From the NCBI GenBank assembly GCA_007134405.1, contig SLKW01000219.1:1-7374 (forward strand): a stretch of DNA of 7,374 nt. Direction: 5' to 3'. The DNA comes from Paracoccaceae bacterium. GTDB taxonomy: Bacteria > Pseudomonadota > Alphaproteobacteria > Rhodobacterales > Rhodobacteraceae. Under the pieces are notes generated by a model, which did not search any database, was not told the origin of the DNA, and worked only from the letters and a program-made list of their open reading frames with translations. The position numbers and the translations under genes were made by a program. Below, piece after piece: positions 6,608-7,374 of this stretch. Position 1 is the first letter of the stretch; each line of letters begins with the position of its first letter.

Positions 6608-6704
6608 CCGGGTCGTCCGCAAGCAAGGAATCGCTTGCTCATAATATTGAGCGGCCCTAGGAAGGAAAGCGGATTTCGACGCGGATTGCTACAAGGAGCT
6701 CCCC
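6608..6704. promoter_or_regulatory. Divergent control region between the XRE-cupin gene and gabT
   Basis: The region holds three overlapping inverted repeats: GCAAGC-N8-GCTTGC (6619-6638), AGCAAG-N6-CTTGCT (6622-6639) and GCTCA-N6-TGAGC (6637-6652). The last surrounds TAATAT, an unusual AT-rich patch that could be the -10 box of either gene (TATTAT on the minus strand, plus 6641-6646). On the plus strand TTGCTC (6635-6640), 17 nt, TAGGAA (6658-6663) is another possible gabT promoter. AAGGAG at 6693-6698 is a strong ribosome binding site 6 nt before the gabT ATG. The inverted repeats are the likely operator for the XRE-cupin regulator. Confidence 0.55.
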
Positions 6705-7374
6705 ATGACCGCCAGTGCCGAACTTCAGGCCCGCAAGGCCGCCGCCGTCTCGCGCGGCGTCGCCACCCGCAACATCTATGCCGTGCGCGCCGAGAATGCC
6801 GAGCTTTGGGATGCCGACGGCCGCCGCTACATCGATTTCGCCGTGGGCATCGCCGTCAACAACACCGGCCACCGCCATCCGAAGGTGATGTCCGCCGTCG
6901 CCGAGCAGGCGCAGGCCTTCACCCATACCTGCTTTCACGTCGCGCCCTACGAGAGCTACATCCGCCTCGCCGAGCGGCTTAACGAGATCACGCCGGGCGA
7001 TTTCGCGAAGAAAACGATGCTGGTCTCATCGGGCGCCGAGGCGGTCGAGAACGCGGTCAAGATGGCGCGCGCCCATACCGGGCGGTCGGGCGTGATCGCG
7101 TTTACCGGCGCCTTTCACGGGCGCACGCTTCTGGGCATGGCGCTGACCGGCAAGGTCATGCCTTACAAGAAGAATTTCGGCGCCATGCCGGCCGAGGTGG
7201 TGCACGCACCCTTCCCCAACGCCTATCACGGCGTCAGCGAGGACGAGGCGCTGCGCACGCTCGAGGGGATGCTGGCCTCGACCGTCGATCCCGAGCGGAT
7301 CGCGGCGATGATCGTCGAGCCGGTGCAGGGCGAGGGCGGCTTCAACATCGCGCCCTACGGCTTCCTGCGCGCGC
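6705..7374 (+). CDS. gabT: 4-aminobutyrate aminotransferase, 3' end outside the window
   Basis: This pyridoxal-phosphate enzyme transfers the amino group of GABA to 2-oxoglutarate, giving succinic semialdehyde and glutamate, the first step of GABA use. The first 223 codons are present and open to the window edge; the full protein is normally about 425 residues. The sequence follows E. coli GabT closely through IDFAVGIAVNNTGHRHPKV, HTCFHVAPYE, PGDFAKKTMLVSSGAEAVEN (cofactor phosphate loop), AFHGRT, ALTGKVMPY and the substrate-site segment EPVQGEGGF. The cofactor-binding lysine lies beyond the window. ATG at 6705 has AAGGAG 6 nt upstream. Nearly all third codon positions early in the gene are C or G, with GCC dominating alanine codons. 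A related class III omega-aminotransferase is possible but less likely given the GabT-specific segments. A succinate-semialdehyde dehydrogenase gene (gabD) might be expected downstream. Confidence 0.94.
   Translation, partial: MTASAELQARKAAAVSRGVATRNIYAVRAENAELWDADGRRYIDFAVGIAVNNTGHRHPKVMSAVAEQAQAFTHTCFHVAPYESYIRLAERLNEITPGDFAKKTMLVSSGAEAVENAVKMARAHTGRSGVIAFTGAFHGRTLLGMALTGKVMPYKKNFGAMPAEVVHAPFPNAYHGVSEDEALRTLEGMLASTVDPERIAAMIVEPVQGEGGFNIAPYGFLRA

Noticed and set aside
4341..6626. A 761-codon open frame on the minus strand across glutamate dehydrogenase and the XRE-cupin gene
   Set aside because: It is antisense to glutamate dehydrogenase and in another frame of the XRE-cupin gene; its composition (Arg, His, Ala, Gly rich) is typical of a shadow frame, with no recognisable domain.
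6657..6938. A 93-codon minus-strand frame over the start of gabT
   Set aside because: It is antisense to gabT, whose protein sequence is strongly conserved, and has no supporting signals.

Overview
The window is GC-rich (about two thirds G+C by eye), densely packed chromosomal DNA. The protein sequences look alphaproteobacterial, most likely Rhodobacteraceae or the Roseobacter group. That placement rests on protein style, GC content and promoter style, not on a database search. No phage gene, transposase, integrase, CRISPR array, toxin-antitoxin pair, rRNA or tRNA was seen. This is ordinary core and metabolic DNA with interesting intergenic structure, and I did not find a convincing new multi-gene system.

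Layout, left to right. (1) About 3-644 (+): the end of a small rhomboid-type intramembrane protease, probably starting upstream of the window. (2) 658-1950 (-): nicotinate phosphoribosyltransferase (pncB), convergent with the rhomboid gene. (3) 1951-2066: a compact divergent promoter region. (4) 2067-3032 (+): NAD(P)-dependent glycerol-3-phosphate dehydrogenase (gpsA). (5) 3033-3264: a non-coding gap with seven head-to-tail copies of an 11-bp unit, followed by a perfect 6-2-6 palindrome just upstream of the next gene. (6) 3265-3855 (+): a TetR-family repressor, probably autoregulated through that palindrome. (7) 3883-4308 (-): an ASCH-domain protein. (8) 4309-4523: a divergent promoter region with short direct repeats. 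(9) 4524-5954 (+): a glutamate dehydrogenase. (10) 5990-6607 (-): an XRE helix-turn-helix plus cupin regulator. (11) 6608-6704: a short divergent promoter region with overlapping inverted repeats. (12) 6705 to the window end (+): the first 223 codons of 4-aminobutyrate aminotransferase (gabT).

The right-hand genes make metabolic sense together. GabT moves the amino group of GABA to 2-oxoglutarate, giving glutamate, and glutamate dehydrogenase can turn that glutamate back into 2-oxoglutarate and ammonium. The XRE-cupin protein, transcribed away from gabT, is the natural candidate to control gabT, as PuuR-type regulators control polyamine/GABA catabolism. In the middle, pncB (NAD salvage) and gpsA (phospholipid backbone synthesis) are essential-type housekeeping genes that share a divergent promoter region.

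The best leads for a second look are the 11-bp repeat array at 3093-3169, the TetR palindrome at 3236-3249 and the nested inverted repeats at 6619-6652.
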